NCBI RefSeq assembly: GCF_900107695.1
Contig: NZ_FNQP01000022.1
Coordinates: 6,092 to 52,378 of the forward strand
Direction: 5' to 3'
Origin: Thiothrix caldifontis
GTDB taxonomy: Bacteria > Pseudomonadota > Gammaproteobacteria > Thiotrichales > Thiotrichaceae
Length of the DNA: 46,287 nt
Part shown: piece after piece, positions 6,169 through 16,372 of the stretch
Position numbering within the stretch: the stretch's first letter is position 1
Layout of the letters: each line of letters starts with the position of its first letter
The notes under the pieces: model-generated
Told to the model about the DNA's origin: nothing
Databases searched by the model: none
Seen by the model: only the letters and a program-made list of their open reading frames with translations
Translations under genes and position numbers: made by a program

Positions 6169-9100
6169 TTATCCTGTTTGTCAGCGAATGCGAACACAAC
6201 GCCTTCAAACTTTCACGGCGCATCCTGAATAAATACGCCACGCAATTGGGGCGACGCACATGGATGGCACGCCTTTCCGAAGAAGGCTTACGCGACATTT
6301 ACGCCGAACTTAAAAGCAAAGTAACCCGACAAATGTCGGTCAGTTGTCACCGGGTACGCGGTAACAATCGCACCACACTGGAATGGATTATTGGCACACG
6401 CAAACACTTCAACAACGAAGGTATGTTCGCCTTCAGTTGGACAAAGCGTGACATGCTGCAAACCGTGATCGAACCGACACCACAGGAACGCGCCGCCCGT
6501 TACCTCACCGAACTGGCAGGCTTATTCCACGATTTAGGCAAAGCCAACCGGCTCTTCCAAAACAAACTCAGCAAGAATGCCTCGACAGGTGAACCCTTAC
6601 GCCACGAATACGTGTCATGGCTGATGCTGGAAAAAATCTTGGGGCAATCGCCAGATGACATGACGTGGATAGAGCGACTGGCGGATTACTCAACACTACA
6701 CCCACGTTTGGAAGCGGCGTTTGCGGAGGGTTGTTACACCGATGCGGCACAACTCGAACGCCTCTGGCGGGACATTCAAGGCAATAATGACCCGACATTG
6801 GACACCAAAGTACACGATTTACCTTTACCCAATATCAACAACACACCATTGCTGCACCATCTGGCATGGTTGATTCTCTCGCACCATCGTTTGCCTCAAG
6901 GGGTGATGCGCTTGAATGGCAAACAGATGTTACGCGCTGGCTCACATATCCACCGTCCGTTTACGCACGACGTTTTTCTGGAATGCCTACAACCGATGGC
7001 TGACAAAAAAGCACTCTGGTCAGATAACCCGTGGTGGACACAACAAGTTGCTGCTAAAGCCACGCAATTACAGCATCTCATGCGGGCGAATCCCGAACTC
7101 AACCTGTCAGCACCCGATTGGATTCCCTTCATCGCCCACTATTGCCGCACCATGCTGATGTTGGGCGATCACTTTGTTTCCAACCAGAACACTCAGCAGT
7201 GCTTTACTGGAGACAAAAAAGCCGCGAAGCCGTTATATTTTGCCAATACCAACCGCGCTAAAGGCTGTATGGCAGCAACACTCAATGAGCATTTACGCGG
7301 TGTCGGCAAGGAAAGCGGCAGTCTGTTCCGTTTGGGTTTGCGCTTACTGGATAATCTTCCCGGCATCACGCCCGAAGCCCTGCCAGACGGTTTACGGCAG
7401 ATTCACAAGCAACTCGATTCACCGTTTTACTGGCAGGATGATGCGTGCCAAAAAATCAAGGAGCGCGTCAAAGACGGCATCCAGGACAGCGGCTTTTTCG
7501 GCATTGTGTTAGCTCGCACCGGCGCAGGTAAAACCCGTGCCTGTGCGCGGCTGATGGCGCAACTTTCCCCACGAGTCCGTTACAACCTCGCACTGGGATT
7601 ACGCACCCTGACCTTGCAATCCGGCACAGCTTACCGCGAAGAATTGGGACTGGACGATAAACAAGTCAGCACATTAGTCGGCTCAGAACTCGCTCGCCGC
7701 TTACACGAAATCAACCTTGAAGCATCCGGCAGTGAAAGCGCGACTTCGGATAATCTCGACGATCACGCCATTGACGGCATGGAAGACGTGGATCTGGACT
7801 TGCCGCCACAATTGCAAACCCTGTTGGCAACCGAACCCAAAAAACGCCTGTTGTTAACCGCGCCGATTCTGGTTTCTACCGTAGATTATTTAGTCGCCGC
7901 TGCAAACCCCAACCGCAGCCGCCATTTATATGCCAGTTTGCGCCTGATGACCTCTGACTTGGTGCTGGATGAAGTCGATGCCTACAGCGAAGAAGACCTG
8001 ATCGTACTGGGCAAATTGGTGTATTTGTGCGGCTTGTTTGGGCGCAAAGTCTTGCTCGCTTCGGCAACCATCCCCCCTGCCCTTGCCGAACAGTTTTTTG
8101 CCGCTTACGAAAAGGGTTACACGCAATATTGCGCCCGCAAACAGCAAGAGCCGCGTTTATTCGCAGGTTGGTTTGCCGATCAAGCCAGCCTCAGCCGCGT
8201 GGAAAAATGCAGTAGCGAAGAAGCTTTTAACCGCACCCACGGCAACATTACCCAGCAATTGGTCGGGCAGTTGCAAGGCGAAACCGCCAAACGCCAAGCT
8301 GCGTTGCTGGAACTTCCCACCACGAAACCCGCCACAATGTATATTCACTCACACAAAACGGTCGATCTCAGCCCCGTCTTTGCAGCGGTATTAGCGCAGT
8401 GCCACACCTTCCACCAACAACACGCCATGATTGATCCACAAACGTGCAAACGGGTATCCATCGGTTTGGTGCGTTGGAGCAATACCGAACCGTGCTGGCG
8501 TTTCGCCGAATACTTGTTGCGACACGAACCCACACCTGACCAGCCGGATCACCGTGTATTGTGCTACCACGCCAAATTACTGCCCGTCGTGCGGTTTGAA
8601 GTCGAAAAACAGTTGGACGTGATGCTCAAGCGCAAGGATGAAGCCGAATTCCTGCAACATCCATTGGTGCGCCAAGCCTTGGATAGCAGCCCCGCGCAAA
8701 CCATTATGCTAGTGGTTTCTGCCACCCCGATTGAAGAAATCGGGCGAGATCACGATTTCGATTGGGCAATCATCGAGCCATCATCAACCCGCGCCATTAT
8801 TCAAACCGCCGGACGGGTACGCCGTCACCGCCCCACGACAGCGAATACCCAAAACATTGCCCTGCTATCCACCACCATCCGGGGCTACAAAGGCAACGAC
8901 AAAGCGTTCTGCTACCCTGGTGTAGAAACCGACGGTTACACCCTCAAGCAACACCAAACCCAAGCGGTATATGACCTCGCCCTACTCACGCAAAATATTG
9001 ATGCACGTTCCCTGTTAAGCCAAGAACAGGCACAAACCGCCGCCATTACCACGCTGGAACACCGCAAACTCCGCGATTGGTTAAGCGGCACAGCCAACCG

Positions 9101-9503
9101 CAATCCTATTTCACACATTGGTTTGCAGCACTTTATTCAATCCCCCTCAATGGCATTGAGCGATTATCACGCCAAACACAACCGCTTCCGCCGCGCTCAC
9201 AGCAATCTGTTATTCTGGCTAGACGCGGAAAATCAATGGTATTGCCGCGAAGAAATCAAACACACTTTCGAGACAGTGGAGATCAAGCCTCCGAAACCCG
9301 AAGACATTTCTACCACGCGCTATTTATGCGACTGGAATGTTGAAGCGCTATACGATGACTTGAAAGCCAAACTCTTCGCCGACAAGGAAGAAACGCTGAT
9401 TCGACAACAACTGATGAGTATTGAAAGTGCCTGTTACAGTGAAACCGACAAGAATCACACCCTGCGTTACCACCCTCTACTCGGCGTATATCGCCTGCGT
9501 TAG
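6165..9503 (+). CDS. cas2-3: Cas2-Cas3 fusion nuclease-helicase
   Basis: This 1112-residue protein has a Cas2-like N-terminus (about 1-95, MIILFVSECEHNAFKLSRRIL), then an HD nuclease domain with His122-Asp123 (LFHDLGKANRLFQNKL), His147 (RHEY) and SHH (239-241). A superfamily 2 helicase follows, with Walker A ARTGAGKT (450-457), DEVD (602-605), SAT (633-635) and a late motif TAGRVRRHR. The fusion is diagnostic of type I-F: the Cas2 part joins Cas1 in adaptation, and the HD-helicase degrades DNA after recruitment by the Csy complex. All key motifs are intact. It overlaps cas1 by 4 bp, and the trp leader follows after 82 bp. Confidence 0.97.
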   Translation: MIILFVSECEHNAFKLSRRILNKYATQLGRRTWMARLSEEGLRDIYAELKSKVTRQMSVSCHRVRGNNRTTLEWIIGTRKHFNNEGMFAFSWTKRDMLQTVIEPTPQERAARYLTELAGLFHDLGKANRLFQNKLSKNASTGEPLRHEYVSWLMLEKILGQSPDDMTWIERLADYSTLHPRLEAAFAEGCYTDAAQLERLWRDIQGNNDPTLDTKVHDLPLPNINNTPLLHHLAWLILSHHRLPQGVMRLNGKQMLRAGSHIHRPFTHDVFLECLQPMADKKALWSDNPWWTQQVAAKATQLQHLMRANPELNLSAPDWIPFIAHYCRTMLMLGDHFVSNQNTQQCFTGDKKAAKPLYFANTNRAKGCMAATLNEHLRGVGKESGSLFRLGLRLLDNLPGITPEALPDGLRQIHKQLDSPFYWQDDACQKIKERVKDGIQDSGFFGIVLARTGAGKTRACARLMAQLSPRVRYNLALGLRTLTLQSGTAYREELGLDDKQVSTLVGSELARRLHEINLEASGSESATSDNLDDHAIDGMEDVDLDLPPQLQTLLATEPKKRLLLTAPILVSTVDYLVAAANPNRSRHLYASLRLMTSDLVLDEVDAYSEEDLIVLGKLVYLCGLFGRKVLLASATIPPALAEQFFAAYEKGYTQYCARKQQEPRLFAGWFADQASLSRVEKCSSEEAFNRTHGNITQQLVGQLQGETAKRQAALLELPTTKPATMYIHSHKTVDLSPVFAAVLAQCHTFHQQHAMIDPQTCKRVSIGLVRWSNTEPCWRFAEYLLRHEPTPDQPDHRVLCYHAKLLPVVRFEVEKQLDVMLKRKDEAEFLQHPLVRQALDSSPAQTIMLVVSATPIEEIGRDHDFDWAIIEPSSTRAIIQTAGRVRRHRPTTANTQNIALLSTTIRGYKGNDKAFCYPGVETDGYTLKQHQTQAVYDLALLTQNIDARSLLSQEQAQTAAITTLEHRKLRDWLSGTANRNPISHIGLQHFIQSPSMALSDYHAKHNRFRRAHSNLLFWLDAENQWYCREEIKHTFETVEIKPPKPEDISTTRYLCDWNVEALYDDLKAKLFADKEETLIRQQLMSIESACYSETDKNHTLRYHPLLGVYRLR

Positions 9504-9583
9504 TGCCGATCACCATTTTTCCGTAACAGTTCCAGAAAGCCTATGGTAGACTTTCGCCATTCTTTAACCTGATCACTTATACC

Positions 9584-9654
9584 TGATGAAACACTTTCTG
9601 AACAAAACGTGGCGATGGCGTTCCTGCTGATACCCTGCTGGAAGTGTTTCATTA
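9584..9654 (+). promoter_or_regulatory. trp leader structure (11-bp inverted repeat)
   Basis: ATGAAACACTT (9586-9596), which includes the leader peptide start codon, is perfectly complementary to AAGTGTTTCAT (9642-9652). Flanking pairs extend the helix slightly at both ends. The helix encloses the whole leader ORF and ends about 12 nt before the trpE Shine-Dalgarno (near 9665-9670). I see no GC-rich terminator hairpin with a T run, so a standard E. coli-type attenuator is not obvious; control could act on translation initiation of the leader or of trpE. Confidence 0.5.
9586..9630 (+). CDS. trpL: Probable trp leader peptide (TrpL-like)
   Basis: A 14-codon ORF reads [14 protein letters not shown], with two Trp codons (9610-9612, 9616-9618) separated by one Arg, and ends 46 bp before trpE. 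Two Trp codons in so short an ORF just upstream of trpE is the hallmark of ribosome-mediated attenuation, in which stalling at Trp codons senses charged tRNA-Trp. The Shine-Dalgarno sequence is weak. It is too short to be recognised by homology, so the call rests on position, composition and the RNA structure around it. Confidence 0.65.
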   Translation: MKHFLNKTWRWRSC

Positions 9655-9676
9655 CCCGTTTTATTTGGAAGTTCTT

Positions 9677-11158
9677 ATGAATCAGGACATCTTTGATACC
9701 TATATTGCCCAAGGCTACAACCGCGTTCCTGTCCGCCGTACCATACTGGCTGACCTTGATACCCCGTTAAGTGCCTACCTCAAACTCGCTGACGCGCCCT
9801 ATTCCTACCTGTTCGAGTCCGTGCAGGGCGGGGAAAAATGGGGACGTTATTCCATGCTTGGCCTGCCAGCACAAACCATCATCAAGGTGTTTGGCTTGCG
9901 GGTGGAAGTGCATCGCGCCCATCAACCCCTAGAAACCTTCGACGTAGCTGATCCGTTGGCGTGGATTACCACATTCCAGCAGCAATACAACGTACCCGAT
10001 ATTGACGGCTTGCCGCGCTTCAACGGCGGACTGGTCGGCTATTTCGGCTACGAAACCATCCGCTACATCGAGAAAAAACTCGCCAACGGGCGCGACAAAC
10101 CCGACCCGCTTGGTACGCCGGACATTGTGCTAATGGTGTCGGATGAAGTCGTGGTCTTCGACAATTTGCGCGGCGAATTGCACTTAATCGTTTTGGCGGA
10201 AGCCAACGGTTACACGCAAGCCCAGCAACGCCTCGACGCTCTCGAACGCCAATTGCAGGAAGCCCGCCGCCTCTACCAACCCGCCCCCAAAGCAACACAG
10301 GTAGACGAAAGCGACTTCATTTCCGGCTTCACCGAGGACGGTTTCAAGCAAGCGGTGCTGGATGCGAAAGAATACATCAAAGCGGGCGATATTATGCAAG
10401 TGGTGCTGTCGCAACGTATGAGCATTCCGTTTGCCGCCCCGCCACTGGATTTGTATCGTGCCTTGCGCCGCCTCAATCCGTCGCCGTACATGTACTTCCT
10501 GAATCTGGGTGATTTCCACATCGTTGGTTCCTCGCCGGAAATTCTGGTGCGCCTCGAAGATGACGTAATTACCGTGCGCCCGATTGCCGGAACGCGCCGC
10601 CGTGGTGACACCGAACAACGCGATCAGGAACTCGAAACCGAATTGCTCAACGACCCCAAAGAACTCGCCGAACACCTGATGCTGATCGACCTTGGGCGCA
10701 ACGATGCCGGGCGCGTCAGCGAAATCGGCTCGGTCAAACTCACCGACAAAATGATCGTGGAACGCTATTCGCACGTCATGCACATCGTTTCCAACGTCAC
10801 CGGCAAATTGCTGCCGGGGCTGGATGCGATGGATGTATTACGCGCCACCTTCCCCGCCGGAACCGTCAGTGGTGCGCCGAAAATCCGCGCGATGGAAATC
10901 ATCGACGAACTCGAACCCGTCAAACGCGGCGTGTACTCGGGCGCGGTCGGCTATCTGGCGTGGAATGGCAATATGGATACTGCGATTGCGATTCGTACCG
11001 CCGTCATCAAGGATGACGTGCTGCACATCCAAGCGGGCGCGGGTGTGGTTTACGACTCCGTACCGCAATCGGAATGGGATGAAACCATGAACAAAGGTCG
11101 TGCGGTATTCCGTGCTGCCAGTGCTGCATTATCCGGCTTGAACGGCAAACACAAATAA
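9677..11158 (+). CDS. trpE: Anthranilate synthase component I
   Basis: TrpE (493 residues from the ATG at 9677, preceded by GGAAG) converts chorismate to anthranilate using ammonia from TrpG. The N-terminal part holds the regulatory segment [21 protein letters not shown], where the LxES motif usually binds feedback Trp. The C-terminal chorismate-binding domain contains [59 protein letters not shown] and [23 protein letters not shown]. An upstream in-frame ATG at 9644 is less likely because it falls inside the leader structure. trpG follows 11 bp downstream. Confidence 0.97.
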   Translation: MNQDIFDTYIAQGYNRVPVRRTILADLDTPLSAYLKLADAPYSYLFESVQGGEKWGRYSMLGLPAQTIIKVFGLRVEVHRAHQPLETFDVADPLAWITTFQQQYNVPDIDGLPRFNGGLVGYFGYETIRYIEKKLANGRDKPDPLGTPDIVLMVSDEVVVFDNLRGELHLIVLAEANGYTQAQQRLDALERQLQEARRLYQPAPKATQVDESDFISGFTEDGFKQAVLDAKEYIKAGDIMQVVLSQRMSIPFAAPPLDLYRALRRLNPSPYMYFLNLGDFHIVGSSPEILVRLEDDVITVRPIAGTRRRGDTEQRDQELETELLNDPKELAEHLMLIDLGRNDAGRVSEIGSVKLTDKMIVERYSHVMHIVSNVTGKLLPGLDAMDVLRATFPAGTVSGAPKIRAMEIIDELEPVKRGVYSGAVGYLAWNGNMDTAIAIRTAVIKDDVLHIQAGAGVVYDSVPQSEWDETMNKGRAVFRAASAALSGLNGKHK

Positions 11159-11169
11159 GGAGGGTGAAC

Positions 11170-11754
<585 letters not shown>

Positions 11755-11761
11755 AAATATC

Positions 11762-12184
11762 ATGACTGCTGAACCCGCCACTCTCCTGCGTCGCCTCGGC
11801 GCAATCCTCTACGACACCGTACTCGCTGGTTTCAGCGTGGTAATTGCTGCCGCGATTCCCGCTTACGCTTTCACCGCATTGACTGGCGCAAAAGTACCGG
11901 ATGCCATCATGGTCTTGGTCTACGTCGCCATGACCTACGGCTTTTTCGGTTGGTTTTGGACGCATGGCGGGCAAACACTGGGAATGCGAGCGTGGAAACT
12001 GCGCGTTGTCACCCCCGATGGACAAGCGATCAATTGGCAGCAAGCCCGTTCCCGGTGCCTGTGGGCATTGCTCAGTTGGGCAACGCTGGGGGCTGGCTTT
12101 TTGATTGCCTTATTTGACCCCGAACACCTAACCTGGCATGACCGTTTCTCACACACACGTTTGGTGCGTATCCACAAAAAGTAA
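11762..12184 (+). CDS. RDD family membrane protein
   Basis: This 140-residue protein has three or four hydrophobic segments and the RDD-family pattern: LLRRLGAILYDTVLAGF near the N-terminus, GWFWTHGGQTLGMRAWKLRVV in the middle and DPEHLTWHDRFSHTRLVRI at the end. The function of RDD proteins is mostly unknown; some are linked to ion transport. It starts 7 bp after trpG with no strong Shine-Dalgarno and may be co-transcribed. Its stop abuts the convergent Nudix gene. Confidence 0.88.
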   Translation: MTAEPATLLRRLGAILYDTVLAGFSVVIAAAIPAYAFTALTGAKVPDAIMVLVYVAMTYGFFGWFWTHGGQTLGMRAWKLRVVTPDGQAINWQQARSRCLWALLSWATLGAGFLIALFDPEHLTWHDRFSHTRLVRIHKK

Positions 12185-12730
12185 TCACGCCGCAGGTTTG
12201 GGAATCACAAATCCCAAATTGTGTACCGAAAACGCCCCTAGCTTGCGATCACTGAAAAAACATTCCAAGGTCTTGCGCACCGACGGAAACGCCAACTCGC
12301 CCCACGGGATTTCATGCTCGTGGAACAAGCGCGTTTCCAGACTTTCCACCCCCGGCGAAAAGTCGTCTGACACCAATTCGCAGCGGTACAACATGTACAC
12401 CTGATTGATGTGCGGAATGCTAATCACCGTATACAGCCGCAAATCCCGCAAGCTGGCATTGGCTTCTTCACGCGCTTCGCGGGCAGCGGCTTGGTCGGTG
12501 GTTTCGCCGTTTTCCATGAAGCCCGCAGGCAATGTCCACAAGCCGTAACGCGGTGCAATCGCCCGCCGACACAGCAACACCTGTTCGCCCCACACCGGCA
12601 ACGCCCCGGCCACAATCTTGGGGTTTTGGTAATGAATCACCCCACAGGCATCGCATACAAAACGCAGGCGATCGTCGTGTTCAGGGATTTTTAAACTCAC
12701 GGTTGCGCCGCAATCGCTGCAATAATTCAT
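12185..12730 (-). CDS. Nudix hydrolase with N-terminal zinc ribbon
   Basis: This 181-residue protein begins with a zinc ribbon (CSDCGA near residue 4 and CDACG near residue 30) and then a Nudix domain. The Nudix box is GFMENGE-x7-REAREE, fitting Gx5Ex7REUxEE; the final Gly of the classic box is Asn. Family members cleave nucleoside diphosphates linked to another group, and zinc-ribbon forms often act on NADH or ADP-ribose type substrates; the substrate here is unknown. The start at 12730 has GGGAG 7 nt upstream. Confidence 0.9.
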   Translation of the reverse strand: MNYCSDCGATVSLKIPEHDDRLRFVCDACGVIHYQNPKIVAGALPVWGEQVLLCRRAIAPRYGLWTLPAGFMENGETTDQAAAREAREEANASLRDLRLYTVISIPHINQVYMLYRCELVSDDFSPGVESLETRLFHEHEIPWGELAFPSVRKTLECFFSDRKLGAFSVHNLGFVIPKPAA

Positions 12731-12790
12731 GTTTTCTCCCAAAATAATGCTATCCTAGCCTGCTTCATTTTCTGCTGTACTGTTTATACC

Positions 12791-14209
12791 ATGAAACCCG
12801 TCCTCGCACTGATTGGTCGCCCTAATGTAGGCAAATCCACCCTATTCAACCGCCTGACCCGTTCGCGTGACGCGCTCGTTGCCGATTTCCCCGGCTTGAC
12901 CCGTGACCGCAAATACGGCACTGGCGAACTCAACGGACGCAGCTACATGCTGATCGACACGGGCGGTTTGAGCGGTGAAGAAGTCGGTATCGACGAACAC
13001 ATGGCGAAACAAACCCGTGCCGCGATGCAAGAAGCCGATGCGATCTTATTCATCGTCGATGGCAAGCAAGGGCTGACCGCCGCTGACCAACAGATTGCGC
13101 AAGACATCCGCGTGATGGGCAAGCCGGTTTACCTGCTCGTCAATAAAATCGACGGGGTGGATGCGGATCAAGCCTCCTCCGAATTTTACTCGCTCGGCTT
13201 TACCGAGGTGTTCCAGATTGCAGCGGTGCAAGGACGCGGCGTGACCGTGCTGATGACGGCGGTACTCGACAGCCTCGGCGCGGATTTCGATGTCGAGGAA
13301 GAAGAGGAAGACGACGGCAGCATCCGCATCGCCTTCGTGGGTCGCCCAAATGTCGGCAAATCGACCCTGATCAATCGCATTATGGGTGAAGAGCGCGTGA
13401 TTGCGTTCGACCAACCGGGCACGACCCGTGACAGTATTTTTATCCCGTTTGAACGCAATGGGCAAGCATACACCCTGATCGACACCGCTGGGGTACGTCG
13501 CCGCAGCCGCGTGGATGAAACCATCGAAAAGTTCAGCATTATCAAAACGCTGGATGCGATTCAACGTTGCCACGTCGTCATTATGCTGGTGGACGCGCAC
13601 GACAGCATTACCGACCAAGATGCGCACTTGCTGGGGTTGATTTTGGATGCGGGCAAAGCCTTGGTGCTGGCTGTGAACAAATGGGATGGCATGGAATCCG
13701 ACGAGCGCGAATGGATCAAGCAACAGCTTGAAGTCAAACTGCCGTTCCTCGATTTCGCCGAAAAGTACTTCATCTCCGCACTGCACGGCTCTAACGTCGG
13801 CTTGCTGTATACGGCAGTGAAACGCGCTTACGATTCCGCCATGCTCAAAGTGCCAACGCCACGTTTGACCCGTATTCTGGAAATGGCAGTGCAACAGCAT
13901 CAGCCGCCGTTGACCCGTGGGCAACGCATCAAACTGCGCTACGCTCACCAAGGCGGCAGCAACCCGTTCCGCGTCATTATTCATGGCAACCGTACCGATT
14001 ACGTGCCGGATATGTATACACGCTACCTGACCAACTATTTCCACAAAACGCTGAAATTAGTTGGCAGTCAGGTGCGAATTGAATACAAAGGCGGCGAAAA
14101 TCCGTATGAAGGCAAGCGCAATACGCTGACACCGCGTCAGGAACACACCAAGAAGCGGCTGGCAGCGCGGATTCATAAGATTAAGAAGAGCGAGAAGAAA
14201 AAGAAGTAA
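12791..14209 (+). CDS. der: Ribosome-assembly GTPase Der
   Basis: Der (EngA, 472 residues) is an essential GTPase with two tandem G domains that acts in assembly of the large ribosomal subunit. Walker A motifs GRPNVGKST are at about 9-17 and 184-192. DTGG/DTAG (about 56 and 233), NKID and NKWD follow, with an acidic linker of consecutive Glu/Asp (169-175) between the domains. The C-terminal KH-like domain ends in a lysine-rich tail. The length is slightly under the E. coli protein. It stands alone here; an inverted repeat separates it from the convergent permease. Confidence 0.98.
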   Translation: MKPVLALIGRPNVGKSTLFNRLTRSRDALVADFPGLTRDRKYGTGELNGRSYMLIDTGGLSGEEVGIDEHMAKQTRAAMQEADAILFIVDGKQGLTAADQQIAQDIRVMGKPVYLLVNKIDGVDADQASSEFYSLGFTEVFQIAAVQGRGVTVLMTAVLDSLGADFDVEEEEEDDGSIRIAFVGRPNVGKSTLINRIMGEERVIAFDQPGTTRDSIFIPFERNGQAYTLIDTAGVRRRSRVDETIEKFSIIKTLDAIQRCHVVIMLVDAHDSITDQDAHLLGLILDAGKALVLAVNKWDGMESDEREWIKQQLEVKLPFLDFAEKYFISALHGSNVGLLYTAVKRAYDSAMLKVPTPRLTRILEMAVQQHQPPLTRGQRIKLRYAHQGGSNPFRVIIHGNRTDYVPDMYTRYLTNYFHKTLKLVGSQVRIEYKGGENPYEGKRNTLTPRQEHTKKRLAARIHKIKKSEKKKK

Positions 14210-14210
14210 G

Positions 14211-14255
14211 CCCCCCTTCCCCAGCCCTTCCCCCGCAAGGGGGGCAGGGAGGAAG
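14211..14255. terminator. C-rich/G-rich inverted repeat between convergent genes
   Basis: CCCCC-GCAA-GGGGG (14230-14243) forms the core of a hairpin, extended outward with mismatches by CCC/GGG and CTTCC/GGAAG. It fills the 48 bp between der and the TauE/SafE gene. It could stop transcription from both sides, though no T run is present, or be a dispersed palindromic repeat unit. Confidence 0.5.
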
Positions 14256-14257
14256 AG

Positions 14258-14995
14258 TTAGTCGAGTAGCAGTTTCAGTGAGACTAATAGCGACACAGTT
14301 ACTAGGACAGGGCGGATCAGGCGTGTACCGTGCTTGACCGCCATGTGCGAACCGATGTAACTGCCGATCACCTGCCCTATTCCCATCACCAACCCTGCCA
14401 ACCACACGATATGCCCTGAGAGCGCGAAAAACAGCAGCGAGGCAATATTGCTGGTGAAATTCAGCAGTTTGGTATTGCCAGTAGCTTTTGGCACACCATA
14501 CCCCAGCAGCGCCACGTAGCCCATCATGAAAAATGTCCCTGTACCGGGGCCAAAAAAACCATCGTAAAAACCTGCCCCAAAGCCGACAGTCAGCGCAAAC
14601 ACAGGGGGTGAAATTACCTGATGCTTATCCGCATCACTGATTTTCGGTGAGAATAAGAAGTACAGCGCGAATGCTATCAGCAAGACCGGAATCGCTTTTT
14701 CCAACAGACTGGCATCAAGCTGCTGCACCAGCAATGTGCCGCACACCGAGCCAAGAAACGTCAGCGCAATTGCCAGCTTTTGCCCTTTCACATCAACTAG
14801 CCCGTGGCGGGTGTAATTGATAGCAGCCGTGGATGAACCGAAACTTGCCTGCAATTTATTGGTTGCCAGCGTTTCCAGTGGGGTAAAACCTGCCCATAAT
14901 AACGCAGGAATGCAGATCAAACCGCCGCCACCGCCAATGGAATCCACCCATCCGGCAATGATAGCGATGACGAACAGGGCTAAGAGTAATTCCAT
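14258..14995 (-). CDS. TauE/SafE (TSUP) family permease
   Basis: This 245-residue membrane protein has about eight hydrophobic segments and the TSUP start ALFVIAIIAGWVDSIGGGGGLICIPALL, with the repeat-half motif GAGFYDGFFGPGTGTFFM. Family members export sulfite, sulfoacetate or other organosulfur anions. A sulfite role would fit a sulfur oxidiser, but substrate cannot be read from sequence. It is a single gene, convergent with der and divergent from the NnrS gene. Confidence 0.92.
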   Translation of the reverse strand: MELLLALFVIAIIAGWVDSIGGGGGLICIPALLWAGFTPLETLATNKLQASFGSSTAAINYTRHGLVDVKGQKLAIALTFLGSVCGTLLVQQLDASLLEKAIPVLLIAFALYFLFSPKISDADKHQVISPPVFALTVGFGAGFYDGFFGPGTGTFFMMGYVALLGYGVPKATGNTKLLNFTSNIASLLFFALSGHIVWLAGLVMGIGQVIGSYIGSHMAVKHGTRLIRPVLVTVSLLVSLKLLLD

Positions 14996-15098
14996 TGTGA
15001 ACCTTGACGCTGGTATTAAAGAAAGCAGTTATCTTGCAGTGCAGTATAATTGATGGATTGCTATAATCACACATCGCCCTCAGCACACGGATGTCCCC

Positions 15099-16304
15099 AT
15101 GCTACTCACCCCCGAAAAGCCTTACGTGGGCAAATACGCCTTCGACCACCTCGGTTTTCGCCCCTTCTTTCTCGCTGCCGGATTGTTTGCTGTTATTGGC
15201 ATGATCCTATGGGCAGGTATCTACGGTTTCGGGTGGACAGGTTTACCACCCACTTACCCTGCCATCACTTGGCACGCGCATGAAATGGTATTTGGCTACG
15301 CCGTTGCCGTCGCCACTGGTTTCTTGCTCACAGCCGTAAAAAATTGGACGAATCAACAAACCCTGAACCAAACCCCGTTGCTGGTATTAGCCGGTGTGTG
15401 GCTCTTGGCACGCCTATTACCCTTTGCCGGTGTACCGTTAAGCGTTATTGCCATCATCGACACGCTGTTTTTACTGTGGCTGACGCTGGCGCTTGCCCGC
15501 CCGATTATTCGTACTAAGCAATGGAAACAGGCTGCACTGGTAGGCAAAATTGCCTTGCTGATTCCGGCGAACATTGTGTTTTATCTGGGCTTACTCGGTT
15601 ATTGGGCGCAAGGCACTCAGGTCGGTTTGTATGCCGGTTTCTACCTGATTTTGGCGCTGATATTCACAATGGGGCGGCGCGTGATTCCGTTTTTTATTGA
15701 ACGCGGCGTGGGTTGCCCGTTTACTGCCAACAACGATGTCTGGCTGGATCGTTTCAGTTTGGTGTTATTTGTATTGTTTGTAGGGGCGGATGTGTGGGCA
15801 TTAGCCACGGGCAATCCCTTGGCGGGGCTGCTCAGCGGTATGTTTGCTTTGGTACAAGTGCTGTTACACGCTTTCCGTTTACACGGCTGGTATCACCCTG
15901 CTATTTGGGAAAAACCGCTGTTGTGGTCACTTTACTTGGCGTATGGCTGGCTTATCTTTGGTTTCCTGCTGAAATTCCTTAATCTTGCGGCAGGCATTGC
16001 GCCTGTGTGGATTCACGCATTCGCCTATGGCGGGATTGCCATGATGACCTGCGGCATGATGACACGGGTAGCATTGGGGCATACTGGGCGCAATGTGGCG
16101 GAACCTCCGGCGATTCTAGTCATCATTTTCTTGCTGTTGTTTGCGGGTGCATTCGTGCGCGTGGTGAATGCCGCACTTGTACCAGAGTTCTACGCGATGT
16201 GGATTCTAAGCGCACAATTGCTATGGATAACCGCTTTTGCGCTGTTTGTGTGGCAGTATGCGCCCATGTTGCTGAAACCGCGTATTGACGGGCGTTACGG
16301 CTAA
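15099..16304 (+). CDS. nnrS: NnrS family membrane protein
   Basis: This 401-residue protein has about twelve membrane segments and the NnrS landmarks FDHLGFRPFFLAAGLFA, ITWHAHEMVFGYAVAVATGFLLTAVKNWT, RRVIPFFIERGV, FRLHGWYHP and GGIAMMTCGMMTRVALGHTGR. NnrS is a haem- and copper-containing protein associated with denitrification and nitric oxide stress tolerance. No denitrification gene is adjacent. The conserved histidines (WHAHE, GHTGR) are present. Confidence 0.93.
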   Translation: MLLTPEKPYVGKYAFDHLGFRPFFLAAGLFAVIGMILWAGIYGFGWTGLPPTYPAITWHAHEMVFGYAVAVATGFLLTAVKNWTNQQTLNQTPLLVLAGVWLLARLLPFAGVPLSVIAIIDTLFLLWLTLALARPIIRTKQWKQAALVGKIALLIPANIVFYLGLLGYWAQGTQVGLYAGFYLILALIFTMGRRVIPFFIERGVGCPFTANNDVWLDRFSLVLFVLFVGADVWALATGNPLAGLLSGMFALVQVLLHAFRLHGWYHPAIWEKPLLWSLYLAYGWLIFGFLLKFLNLAAGIAPVWIHAFAYGGIAMMTCGMMTRVALGHTGRNVAEPPAILVIIFLLLFAGAFVRVVNAALVPEFYAMWILSAQLLWITAFALFVWQYAPMLLKPRIDGRYG

Positions 16305-16372
16305 CTTTCACACTGCTTGCACAATCTGGGCGTAGAATCCGTCCTCATTGGGACAAAGGACAACCTGAACAC

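Noticed and set aside
6165-9503. Absence of a separate cas2 gene as a sign of a broken locus
   Set aside because: In type I-F, Cas2 is fused to Cas3, and the N-terminal Cas2-like region is present here.
9504-9585. A TrpR operator upstream of the trp leader
   Set aside because: No CTAG-type palindrome is visible; only the leader peptide and helix are supported.
13046-14044. Long minus-strand frame opposite der
   Set aside because: His/Gln-rich composition typical of the reverse complement of a real GC-biased gene; der is certain.
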